Source: Unio delphinus (Eukaryota; Mollusca; Bivalvia; Unionida; Unionidae). Taken from it: a stretch of DNA of 64,000 bases. The DNA lies in assembly GCA_029339505.1 (NCBI GenBank), contig JAQISU010000036.1, positions 7,912,501-7,976,500 of the forward strand, given 5' to 3'. The stretch's first letter is position 1, and every line of letters begins with the position of its first letter. Below the pieces are notes generated by a model. It made no database searches. It saw nothing but the letters and a program-made list of their open reading frames with translations, and was not told where the DNA came from. The position numbers and the translations under genes were made by a program. This document shows positions 1 through 7,337 of this stretch, in pieces.

Positions 1-1851
1 CTCGGTAGACACCTATCTGAAAAGGCCTGGATGCCAATAGTGCTATTGAGATATATGATTGATTGTGGTATGCTAATATCGTTGATTGTTTCCGAGGCTA
101 TTATATGCTATCGAGCTCAGAAAGAAGTTTGGCTACCACAACCCGATCTAGATAGAATAATCAGCGAACAGCGAAAACAATTCCCTGATTTCAATGAAGA
201 ACAAATCATGAATCGGTCTAAGAAGTTTTTTGAAATTAAAAAAGAACAAGCAAAAGATTTTGGACGAAGAATAATCGGTAAATTTACCCAGGGTGGACGA
301 TACGACAATGCAAAATATTCTTCGCGGTTGATCATAGATATTGCTGAATACGATTTTATTGTAACGGATTTAATGAAACAGGGAAAACTTGTATCCCGTA
401 AGGATGCTTTTCTATCCAATGGTGAGAAAATGGGTACGGTTGTTAGAAACTGTGATGGATATAATTCCCAGTATACACATTTGAGAAGTTCAATGCTAGC
501 CTATGCTTCTATTAATCTATTTTTGATGATAAATATATTTCCTAATACCGCGGTTAGAGTGGCCACTGATTCGATGTATATACACAATAAGTACAAATCA
601 GCTGTAGCGGCATTCACAGATCCCGAAGAAAATTGGGGGCGTTGGCGATTTAAAAAGGAGATGCTACATGAGTATTGTGAATCGGCAGACGTTGCCATGG
701 ATGATAAATATCTTTGTTGTAACCGTATTGAAATTCAATCAGAATTTTCTAATGCACCACCGGTATCTGATCCAGTATGTAGATACAAGACAGTTTATTT
801 AAACGGTTGTGGTGGGTCAGGAAAGACAACTCGTGCAATTGAATTATTTCGTCGGTCAACCATGATTGTGCTAACACCGACTCACAGACTCGCCGGAGAG
901 ATGATACAGCGAGGGGTAAATGCCTGTACTTACCATAGTTTCTTTCGATGGAAGGGTGACAAATGGACTCCTGAGGGTTTGGGTGATAAATTCATTCCTG
1001 AAATCATCATTTGGGATGAAATATGCACAGTGTCATTAGATGTATTACAAACATTTCTCGAGTGGTTGTTAAACAAAAACACAAAAGTCGTCATGTGCGG
1101 TGATCACGGCCAACCACCACCATTTGTCGGTGCATCTCCACATGAATGGCTAAGGGGTTTTGTAGACTATTATGAAGAAATCACCAATGATTATAGATCA
1201 CTTGATGAACAATTACGAGAATTCAAAGCGCTAATTAGATTACAACCGGATAGAATCCAATGCGAAATAGCGCGTGAAGTGATTTCAGAAACTCCAATGA
1301 ATGATTTCTGGGAAACATGGAGACCAAATGATTTGATGATTGCAAGTAGAAAAATAGTCAGGGACACACTTCAGATGAAGTTATTTGAATTGCATAAAGA
1401 AAAATTTGCAACGCTTCCAGTACCCCTTTGTTATAGGCCATCGGATACACGAAAACAGAACATTGAAGTTGATATTCCAGGACAGAGTGAAAAACAAATT
1501 CTCGTATTAGATGATATTGTGCTGGTTGATATCAACGTCGTCGAAAATGCATTGCGTGCTAATAAATCCCCGTGGACGCTAGGATACGCAGCAACAATAC
1601 ACTCTTCACAGGGATTGACTATATCGGATACAATTGTTTGGATGGTGGATAATCACATCGAATGGTCGAATTTAGTCTATCTCGCAGTATCCAGAGTACG
1701 AAAAATAAATCAACTTCGAAGAATTGTTTTCGATGATAATGACACCACAATAAATGATATTGATGTTAAAATTATTGATAAAAAACTCTCCGGTTACAAA
1801 CAACAGGACAAAAAAAAAAACAACGAGAATTTGATTTTGATGCTGAATTAA
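1..1851 (+). CDS. Family-B DNA polymerase C-terminal region fused to SF1 helicase (5' partial)
   Basis: The frame is open from base 1, so the N-terminus is outside the window; the first in-window ATG is at 31 and residues below count from it. Residues about 110-220 match the end of viral/organellar-type PolB: a YASINLF helix, an ATDSMY motif at 178-183 in the place of catalytic motif C, then a GRWRFKKE block. The first aspartate of the usual DTDS is Ala here. Residues 255-600 are an SF1 (Pif1/RecD-like) helicase: Walker A GCGGSGKT at 259-266, TPTH at 282-285, Walker B IIIWDE at 325-330, GDHGQ at 357-361, GYAATIHSSQG at 518-528 and an LAVSRVRK arginine-finger motif at 551-558. Expected role is element replication with a linked helicase. 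The protein ends just after an A-run, and the HNH-type domain follows in the -1 frame. Confidence 0.85.
   Translation, partial: LGRHLSEKAWMPIVLLRYMIDCGMLISLIVSEAIICYRAQKEVWLPQPDLDRIISEQRKQFPDFNEEQIMNRSKKFFEIKKEQAKDFGRRIIGKFTQGGRYDNAKYSSRLIIDIAEYDFIVTDLMKQGKLVSRKDAFLSNGEKMGTVVRNCDGYNSQYTHLRSSMLAYASINLFLMINIFPNTAVRVATDSMYIHNKYKSAVAAFTDPEENWGRWRFKKEMLHEYCESADVAMDDKYLCCNRIEIQSEFSNAPPVSDPVCRYKTVYLNGCGGSGKTTRAIELFRRSTMIVLTPTHRLAGEMIQRGVNACTYHSFFRWKGDKWTPEGLGDKFIPEIIIWDEICTVSLDVLQTFLEWLLNKNTKVVMCGDHGQPPPFVGASPHEWLRGFVDYYEEITNDYRSLDEQLREFKALIRLQPDRIQCEIAREVISETPMNDFWETWRPNDLMIASRKIVRDTLQMKLFELHKEKFATLPVPLCYRPSDTRKQNIEVDIPGQSEKQILVLDDIVLVDINVVENALRANKSPWTLGYAATIHSSQGLTISDTIVWMVDNHIEWSNLVYLAVSRVRKINQLRRIVFDDNDTTINDIDVKIIDKKLSGYKQQDKKKNNENLILMLN
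1810..1821 (+). promoter_or_regulatory. Candidate -1 ribosomal frameshift slippery site (A11 run ending A AAA AAC)
   Basis: Eleven A residues (1810-1820) followed by C place the heptamer A AAA AAC at 1815-1821, with AAA and AAC being zero-frame codons of the helicase. A -1 slip enters the HNH frame at 1821. This register is what the simultaneous-slippage model requires. No strong stem is obvious 5-9 nt downstream, which weakens the call; a homopolymer indel is the alternative. Confidence 0.4.
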
Positions 1852-2036
1852 TAATTACGCTGAAGAAACAACAGAATAATCACTGCGCGAGTTGCAATTG
1901 TATAATGCGTTGGCAGTATTCGGATAAGGATCCTCGCCAATTCACCGTAGACAGAAAAAATAACAATCTCGGTCATGTCAGAAACAATGTGATGTTGACT
2001 TGTCTTGAGTGCAATAGACGCAACGGTGCTAGTTAA
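1821..2036 (+). CDS. HNH-type zinc endonuclease domain in -1 frame behind the polymerase-helicase
   Basis: This frame is open from 1782 (after a TAA at 1779) to the TAA at 2034-2036. It encodes a compact zinc-site domain: HCASC near the start, then RQFTVDR, GHVRNNV and LTCLECN. The CxxC...DR...GH...N...CxxC layout is that of HNH/endonuclease VII-like domains found in large DNA viruses and mobile elements. No ATG occurs before the first CxxC pair, so the domain cannot be made whole on its own. The frame is exactly -1 relative to the helicase and follows the A AAA AAC run at 1815-1821. Either it is translated by -1 frameshifting as a C-terminal extension, or an A-run indel has split one gene. 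The domain call is from motif pattern only. Confidence 0.6.
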   Translation, partial: QREFDFDAELIITLKKQQNNHCASCNCIMRWQYSDKDPRQFTVDRKNNNLGHVRNNVMLTCLECNRRNGAS

Positions 2037-2073
2037 GACCATGCGGTGGCAATTGAGTATCCTCGGGAATTAC

Positions 2074-2991
2074 CTATAGTTGTTGTCGAGTAAAACCCCG
2101 CTGAGGGGCAGTTGAATCCAGTTTATAGACTGGAGGTCTACCAGTTGATCGTGTTATACTAGATATCTTGTGTGCAGTAACACTCCAAATAGGATCAGTA
2201 GCCCTTTTTCTACCCCCTTCAAGCTCTCCTGGTTCATATAAATACCTAACAATGACATTGCTACCAAGAATTGGTTCTTTGAAATCTTTTTGTGGTTGTA
2301 CGGGTATAGACTTCTTTTTAATAGCGTTGCTAGGTTTCATATTGATTGTTCTAGTAATCTCGTTATTCAGTGCAGTAATCACAGATGGTAATCTTTTAAC
2401 ACATTCATGGGATCTTTTTTCTTGGATGAATTCTTTTGCGTATTGATATCCAAAAAACCGCTCAGCAATCGTCCGATTAAATCGTTCTACAATGGCCTGA
2501 TCGCGATGTAGCGCAGTATGCCCTCGTCGTATGGTGACATTATGATGTTTCATTGTAGATAACACTGCACCCTGAAATTCCTTGCCAGGATCAACCTGCA
2601 ATAGATTTGGCCAGTGCAGAGGACCTCGTCGATAAATCCTTTCAAATGCAGAAGCGACTTCAGTGGCTGATTTTGTTTTTAACGGTTCTGCTTCTTTGTA
2701 TCGACTTGCAATATCAACTACGGTTAAAGCGTATTTGTAACCACGATCATGTGGCAGAAATAATATATCAGCCTGATGAACTTCATTAGGAACTGTCACA
2801 TCAAAATGCGAGAATTGAATTTGTTTAGGCGGTGGTAGATAAATTTGCCATAGTGCCTGTTTGGATAACCAATTAGCCGCAGTGGTTTTTTTCACTTTTG
2901 CAGCGCTAGCGAGTTTATGGACTGCTGATTTACCCCTCCAGTATCCTCTTGGGGAATAATAAATTGATTCCATATTATTAATTACCGGCAC
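2074..2991 (-). CDS. Retroviral-type (rve) integrase of Maverick/Polinton
   Basis: A 305-residue protein. The RNase H-fold core has the catalytic triad at D75 (HQADILF), D134 (LLQVDPGKEF) and E169 (QAIVERFNR), with the last two 35 residues apart as in DD(35)E integrases. The N-terminal region (about 20-60) has the WLSKQALWQIYLPPPKQ block that precedes the core in Polinton integrases rather than a clear HHCC finger. The C-terminal region (about 240-295) contains KRATDPIWSV, matching the SH3/chromo-like tail domain of this family. It inserts the linear element into host DNA. The ATG at 2989-2991 lies inside the 3' end of the upstream PLA2 frame (14-bp overlap), suggesting a shared minus-strand transcript. 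A second in-frame Met at residue 7 is an alternative start. The gene converges on the HNH frame with a 37-bp gap. All catalytic residues are intact. Confidence 0.92.
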   Translation of the reverse strand: MPVINNMESIYYSPRGYWRGKSAVHKLASAAKVKKTTAANWLSKQALWQIYLPPPKQIQFSHFDVTVPNEVHQADILFLPHDRGYKYALTVVDIASRYKEAEPLKTKSATEVASAFERIYRRGPLHWPNLLQVDPGKEFQGAVLSTMKHHNVTIRRGHTALHRDQAIVERFNRTIAERFFGYQYAKEFIQEKRSHECVKRLPSVITALNNEITRTINMKPSNAIKKKSIPVQPQKDFKEPILGSNVIVRYLYEPGELEGGRKRATDPIWSVTAHKISSITRSTGRPPVYKLDSTAPQRGFTRQQL

Positions 2992-3337
2992 CTAACATCA
3001 ATTTACTTTTCATAGCCAATTTTATTAAAAAGGAAGCCAATTTTTCTTTGAAGGATTTATCAGGAATAGCATTTAACGCATGAATTAATTTCACATCTGC
3101 TAGATGCCTGTGTTGCAGATTGCTGCTTTTATAAGCAACATCATGAAGGTGACAGGCCTTATCAATGGCGTTTATTGGTTCTTCACCGAGTCGGGACTGA
3201 TTTTGATCATTCAGTCTGATATCAAGTCTGGTTCCCGGTCCACAGTAGCTATATCCTGGAAGGTGCTTTTCTCCGGGGTACTTTGCCCATGGGGTTCCAG
3301 GGAGCTTTGCCAATTTGGCTGCGATATCACCTCCTCG
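2978..3337 (-). CDS. Phospholipase A2-like domain protein (parvovirus VP1u/adintovirus type), no AUG of its own
   Basis: The domain shows the two hallmarks of the viral PLA2 fold: a calcium-loop motif YCGPGT and, about 30 residues later, DKACHLHDVAY with the catalytic His-Asp pair. PLA2-like domains of this type act in membrane breach during entry of parvoviruses and are reported in adintovirus-like elements. The C-terminal third is lysine-rich and ends LMLGAGN. The frame is open up to a TAG near 3395 but has no ATG before the catalytic residues; a TTG at 3311-3313 is the only start-like codon nearby. It therefore probably continues, by -1 shift at 3337, from the zinc-ribbon frame. The stop overlaps the integrase start by 14 bp. 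Domain assignment is firm from motifs; how it is expressed is inferred. Confidence 0.75.
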   Translation of the reverse strand, partial: RGGDIAAKLAKLPGTPWAKYPGEKHLPGYSYCGPGTRLDIRLNDQNQSRLGEEPINAIDKACHLHDVAYKSSNLQHRHLADVKLIHALNAIPDKSFKEKLASFLIKLAMKSKLMLGAGN

Positions 3338-3516
3338 TTTTTTTTTAAAACATCTCCGAGTTGTAAAATCTTTGATTTTGTAGAAACAAATCTAAATTTC
3401 TTTGTACCACATTGCACGCATTTACCAGAAAGCGCTGATCGGTTATTTTTAGTTGTAACCGTCGTCACATCATTTGTGCTAGTACGCGTTTTACACTTCA
3501 CACAATATAGATCCAT
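3211..3516 (-). CDS. Small zinc-ribbon protein (DUF5679-like) leading into the PLA2 domain
   Basis: A 101-residue frame whose first 45 residues form a zinc ribbon with Cys5, Cys8, Cys33 and Cys36 (YCVKCK and KCVQCG), and a conserved-looking NNRSALSGKC turn. This pattern matches the short DUF5679-type ribbons found in many DNA viruses and Polinton-like elements; their role is unknown. After about residue 60 the zero-frame sequence looks unstructured and overlaps the PLA2 frame, which is what one expects if only the first 60 residues are normally used and translation then shifts -1 at the A AAA AAC heptamer (AAC is codon 60). The ATG at 3514-3516 is 5 bp from the ATPase start on the other strand. 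Confidence 0.7.
   Translation of the reverse strand: MDLYCVKCKTRTSTNDVTTVTTKNNRSALSGKCVQCGTKKFRFVSTKSKILQLGDVLKKNEEVISQPNWQSSLEPHGQSTPEKSTFQDIATVDREPDLISD
3337..3346 (-). promoter_or_regulatory. Candidate -1 ribosomal frameshift slippery site between zinc ribbon and PLA2 frames
   Basis: On the minus strand nine A residues (3346-3338) end in C at 3337, giving A AAA AAC in zero-frame register for the zinc-ribbon gene. A -1 slip enters the PLA2 frame directly. A perfect 7-bp inverted repeat (CCTGGAA at 3255-3261, TTCCAGG at 3295-3301) lies downstream, but its near arm is about 35 nt away, too far for a classical stimulator. An A-run indel is the alternative. Confidence 0.4.
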
Positions 3517-3521
3517 AATTT

Positions 3522-4193
3522 ATGTATAGAGATATGGATATAATTGATTTTTCAGCGACTAAAACAAGGGAACCAGTTAAGCATCATGCAGCGCTACCAA
3601 ACTCTATCCGGATGATTATAATAGGGCCATCTGGATCCGGTAAAAGGCAATTGTTACTTAATTTAATAATGAGATGGATGAAGTGGGATAGGTTGTATTT
3701 AATTGCCCCAAGCGTAGATGATCAACGATGTTATGAAGTGCTAAAAGATTTTAACGACAGCGCGGTAGAAAAATCCGGCGAGGGTATTATTGAGTTTATA
3801 ACCGATATCGATGAAGCACCGAGTATTGATGATATTGATGGAGATATTAACAATTTAGTCGTATACGACGATATAATGTTGGATAAACAAAAAAATCCTG
3901 CTAGGATCTTTTCCAGAGGCAGGCATAAAAACACTGACGTGATATATGTCACTCAACGCTACACTCAGGTTCCAAAAATCATCAGAGATGACTGCAATAT
4001 TCTTGCTGTATTCAACGGAGTTGATACTCATACTCTTAGAAATATTTGGCAGACATGGTGTTCTGATATGGACTTCAATCAATTCCGAGATTTCTTTAGT
4101 CATGCTCAGTCGACTCCGCACGGATTCGCAACAATAAATTTGCATGATCCTCGGACACGATATCGTATCGGACTGGATCAAATATTCGGTTAA
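3522..4193 (+). CDS. A32/FtsK-type genome-packaging ATPase
   Basis: A 223-residue P-loop ATPase. Walker A is GPSGSGKR at 35-42, preceded by the hydrophobic strand RMIII. Walker B is NLVVYDDIM at 111-119 with Asp116-Asp117. YVTQRYTQVPKIIRDDCN at 142-159 matches the sensor/arginine region of A32-like packaging ATPases of poxviruses, virophages and Polintons. The length is typical of the family. It would pump element DNA into a capsid, so the parent element was probably virus-like. The ATG at 3522 is nearest to the divergent zinc-ribbon gene; a second ATG at 3534 (MDIIDF) is equally plausible. The frame is undamaged, ending in TAA at 4191-4193. Confidence 0.9.
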   Translation: MYRDMDIIDFSATKTREPVKHHAALPNSIRMIIIGPSGSGKRQLLLNLIMRWMKWDRLYLIAPSVDDQRCYEVLKDFNDSAVEKSGEGIIEFITDIDEAPSIDDIDGDINNLVVYDDIMLDKQKNPARIFSRGRHKNTDVIYVTQRYTQVPKIIRDDCNILAVFNGVDTHTLRNIWQTWCSDMDFNQFRDFFSHAQSTPHGFATINLHDPRTRYRIGLDQIFG

Positions 4194-4223
4194 AATCATT
4201 TCTTATTTTTTGTTAACCCATAG

Positions 4224-4567
4224 CAGCAGAGAGGGAGGATGACAACAAGTTGCGACCAAAATTGATTAAAAAATCGTAAAAGTCTCCGTTTTCATTTTTT
4301 TAGTTAAAATGAGATTTCGTAGGGAAGGCTCATTAAGATTTCAATCAATTTTTTGTCTGAAAACGTTGTAGGGTTTGCCCCTGAGACATTTTTTTGGGTT
4401 AAAATGAGATCGTAGGAAGGCTCGTTTTAAGGATTCAATCAAAATTTTGTCTGAAAACGTTGTAGGATTCGCCCTCTTTTTGGTTAAAATGAGATTATAG
4501 GAAGGATCGTTTTAAGATTTCAATCAAATTTTGTCTCAAAACTTTGTAGGGTTCACCCTCTCTACTG
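4224..4567. repeat. Short inverted repeat bracketing the tandem array right of the ATPase
   Basis: CAGCAGAGAGGG at 4224-4235 faces its near-perfect inverse at 4556-4567 (11 of 12 match). Between them sits the 80-94 bp tandem array. This may be a small inverted-repeat element, or part of the terminal inverted repeat of the Maverick; Polinton termini often contain tandem repeats. The left terminus needed to decide is outside the window. Confidence 0.4.
4297..4563 (+). repeat. Tandem repeat, about 80-94 bp unit, three copies
   Basis: Each unit begins GTTAAAATGAGAT (near 4304, 4398 and 4482), continues with a GGAAGG...TTTAAG..TTCAATCAA block and ends GTTGTAGG followed by CCC-rich sequence. Copies differ by substitutions and small indels, and the first has a longer T-rich tail. 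The array starts about 100 bp after the ATPase stop. Confidence 0.8.
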
Positions 4568-4969
4568 CTGATTGTGTTTTTACCGATAATATTAACTAAA
4601 ATTCATTCTTAGGAACATGCATCATTGTTACTTACAAATATGTACGACTTCATTGTGATGGTATGTATATATAATACATTTGAGTCTGTTATCAGTCAAA
4701 ATGAAAATAAATTATTAAAATTCAGGGACATAGGAACTGTGTGAACACGCATGTGTGTGCATTGAAAACTGAAGGAAAAGGTCTTGAGAGTCAAACTCAC
4801 TATAATTAATATAAATATTTTTGATAAAACAATCTCTCATAATCGGTGAGCTGCCTAGAAGCGTTATCCACTGTAATGTGATCCCTGAAGAATTATAAAT
4901 GAAAAATGAACCTGTATTTATAAATCACCTGTATTTAGAAACCACCTGTATCTGAAGGCTTCATTGTCA

Positions 4970-4972
<3 letters not shown>
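4568..4972. other. No gene seen (AT-rich intergenic)
   Basis: No open frame with recognisable protein features, RNA gene or clear repeat in this 400-bp stretch between the Maverick flank and the TA microsatellite. Confidence 0.6.

Positions 4973-5064
<92 letters not shown>
4973..5064. repeat. (TA)n microsatellite
   Basis: An uninterrupted AT dinucleotide tract of about 46 repeats. Confidence 0.98.
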
Positions 5065-5067
<3 letters not shown>

Positions 5068-5473
5068 ATAGTGTAATATATTATCTTACATGGAGGTTTG
5101 ACGCTTCGTCGTGTCTTCAAATGACCTTGTATATGCTACACCAATTTCACGTATTCGACAAAGTATCAAATATCAGCATCCTGCATGAGTCGTACTAGCT
5201 ACAATAAGGGACAATAGTCAAACACCCTAGAAAAACTAGTTCATGGTCTATATCCGACAGGAAATGTGTCATAGGAACTAAAGCTGTTTCGCTGTCAAAC
5301 ACGTGTGAATAACACATTGAAATTTAGTATATTTACTTTCTTCTTTCTTGTGTCAATGCGTGATCATGTTTAAATACCATGTATAGGCTACCGTGTAAGA
5401 GTCCATAAGTTCCTCTAAACGGAAATGTTCACTTCATTCTAAAGACAGACATATCTCTAAATAAGGCTTGTAT
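5065..5473. other. No separate gene seen; possible 3' UTR of FBXL7-like copy
   Basis: It lies immediately downstream (minus strand) of the FBXL7-like stop codon. No protein feature is visible. It could hold the 3' UTR, but no convincing polyadenylation arrangement was identified. Confidence 0.4.
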
Positions 5474-6242
5474 TTATGGATGTCGCCAGATTGGAGACAT
5501 GTGAACATAATTAGGTTGCCAATAAAACGCTTGGTTGGTGTGTTCAATCAGACAGTCTTTGCAATATTTTTTAACCGTCCGGTAGGCATTTATACTCAGG
5601 TGACACTCTTGTATAATTAATTGCTGAAGACCTCGACAGTAATACGCTATAGTCATTACCCCCCTGTATGTGATTCCATCATATGATTTTACACTCAGTT
5701 TCTTCAGCTGTTGACAATGCTGAGCAAGGAGAAATAAACCTTCGTCTGTAATGTCGCATTTCCCATCGTCCAGGGACTTCAACCGTGAACAGTTTTTGGC
5801 AATGGTATCTACAGAGTCATCCGAGACCGCCTCGCAAACTCGTACATTTAGATACCTTAACTTCCAGCACCCTCTCGTCACTTGGATAATTCCTACGTCA
5901 GACACTTTGTCACATTTTGCCACGCTGAGATAGCGAAGGCTGTCTTTGAGCTTTGCAAGTTCACTAATGCCATAGTTTGTGATCATTTTACAATCACTGA
6001 GCTCTTTGAGGCAATAACAGTTGTTGTCAATCGCCTGTACACCGGCATCACCGATCCGGTCTGTGATACAAAAAAAAACTGTAACTGGGAAAAATACGTG
6101 GCAATTGCTGTTAGCCCATCGTTCTCGAGGGCATAGCTATCTGTCATGTCAAGATGGCGGAGGCAGACTTGGTGCAAGTGGCGTGCTGAGGCCTGCATCA
6201 GGATGCTGTCTGTCAGTCGGATGCACGTGATACACGGACAAC
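5474..6242 (-). pseudogene. FBXL7: FBXL7-like exon 2 (C-terminal LRRs)
   Basis: It starts after the acceptor at 6243 and encodes successive LRRs with the signatures LRHLDMTDSYALENDGL, LRYLSVAKCDKVSDVGI, LRYLNVRVCEAVSDDSV, LKSLDDGKCDITDEGL and LKKLSVKSYDGITYRGV, then CLIEHTNQAF and a short extra tail (stop TAG/TGA-type codon at 5474-5476). The reading frame changes at the A9 run near 6070-6078. Around it the repeat also looks a few codons shorter than in vertebrate FBXL7, and the next LRR lacks about two residues, so constraint may be relaxed. Downstream of the break the frame stays open to the natural C-terminus. Confidence 0.75.
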
Positions 6243-7235
6243 CTGAAGAGATAAAGACATAGTCCATACACTTGATTTCAGAATACCAACAAATGACAAA
6301 GATATCCTGAACAAATAATACAATGAACGAAGATTGAATTGTATCGAGTCCAACACGTATTCAGAGGAATTCATTAGCTTCAATGGACACGACTGATATC
6401 ACAGAAGTATTAACATATTCAACGTTTTAACGTGACATTCCCGTGGTGTCGTGCTGTTTTAATAATTAAAAAAACAACCAGTCATTTTGCTTCGAAAAGC
6501 TGTAATCCTCCATACGTTTTTAAAGAATTTTTTTAAAGACACTGATGTCTACTTCAGAGAACGAAGCAGCTGGATTTTGTTTCAATGGGAACACACGGCT
6601 GTTTCCGTAAATACCCCAAGGTTAATGCTGGCTTATGTAAATCACCGAGTCTTTACGACTGACAGTTAAACGTCCGTACATTATTGCAAAAGTAACAAAG
6701 TATAAAAGCACGATTACTACTTTATCGTAAGATCATGCATCTGTTGAGTTCCCACTATGGACCAATCACACGACTTTTCTAATACGACATGGTTCATGAT
6801 TGGTCACAGCAAATTTCAACCTCAAGCTCAAGAGTTGAATGGTTTTCTGACTTGCTTCTTACACTTTTCCGCTTTAGTCGTCGGATTAAAAAAAGACAAA
6901 ATAACTTTCGTTTTCGTATGTTCATATTGTTTGATATGTAAGATAATTAAAAACAGATCCGCCATATTCTCTTCCTTCATATTAAATGTATAATTTATTA
7001 CCATTGATTACTGACATTGCGGCATCTCATTCGATTTAGCGGGATGAAAATTACAGCATTATGGCTGTTTATCTACATGTTGGAATAACGGTCAGGATTA
7101 TATTGTCTCCTTACTCATTCAGTGGTTTTTATTTCAGTTTTGCATTTTCATTTTAACTGTATACATTCTTACTGTTATAACTTTGCTGTATTTCCAAATT
7201 TATTTTAATTTGAATGCATCGGCTGTGATACCCCA

Positions 7236-7337
7236 TGTTACATATGTAGCAAAGCTTGTGATAACTTGAGATATCTCATGTAAAATATGTAGCAAGGCTT
7301 GTGATAACTTGAGATATCTCATGTAACATATGTAGCA
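7236..7337 (+). repeat. Direct tandem duplication, about 53 bp, two copies
   Basis: The block ATATGTAGCAA..GCTTGTGATAAC plus TTGAGATATCTCATGTAA occurs twice in succession, with the start of a third copy. TTGAGATATCTCA is itself nearly palindromic. It lies in the FBXL7-like intron. Confidence 0.75.

Larger units (their letters stand above)
1..4193. mobile_element. Maverick/Polinton (adintovirus-like) integrated element, right-hand part, left end outside window
   Basis: Six recognisable viral/transposon domains lie within 4.2 kb: family-B DNA polymerase C-terminus, SF1 helicase, HNH-type zinc domain, rve-type integrase, PLA2-like domain, zinc ribbon and A32-like packaging ATPase. Integrase plus protein-primed-type PolB plus FtsK/A32 ATPase is the diagnostic combination of Mavericks/Polintons and adintoviruses. 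The layout is compact: convergent genes 37 bp apart, a 14-bp gene overlap and a divergent pair 5 bp apart. Major and minor capsid genes and the adenain-type protease are not seen; they may lie left of the window or be lost. Several reading frames are long and intact, so the copy is either young or recently active. The right boundary is uncertain: after the ATPase, or near 4567 if the flanking repeats belong to the terminal region. Confidence 0.85.

Noticed and set aside
3104..3529. 141-codon plus-strand frame overlapping the PLA2 and zinc-ribbon genes
   Set aside because: No family features; the minus-strand frames carry the recognisable motifs.
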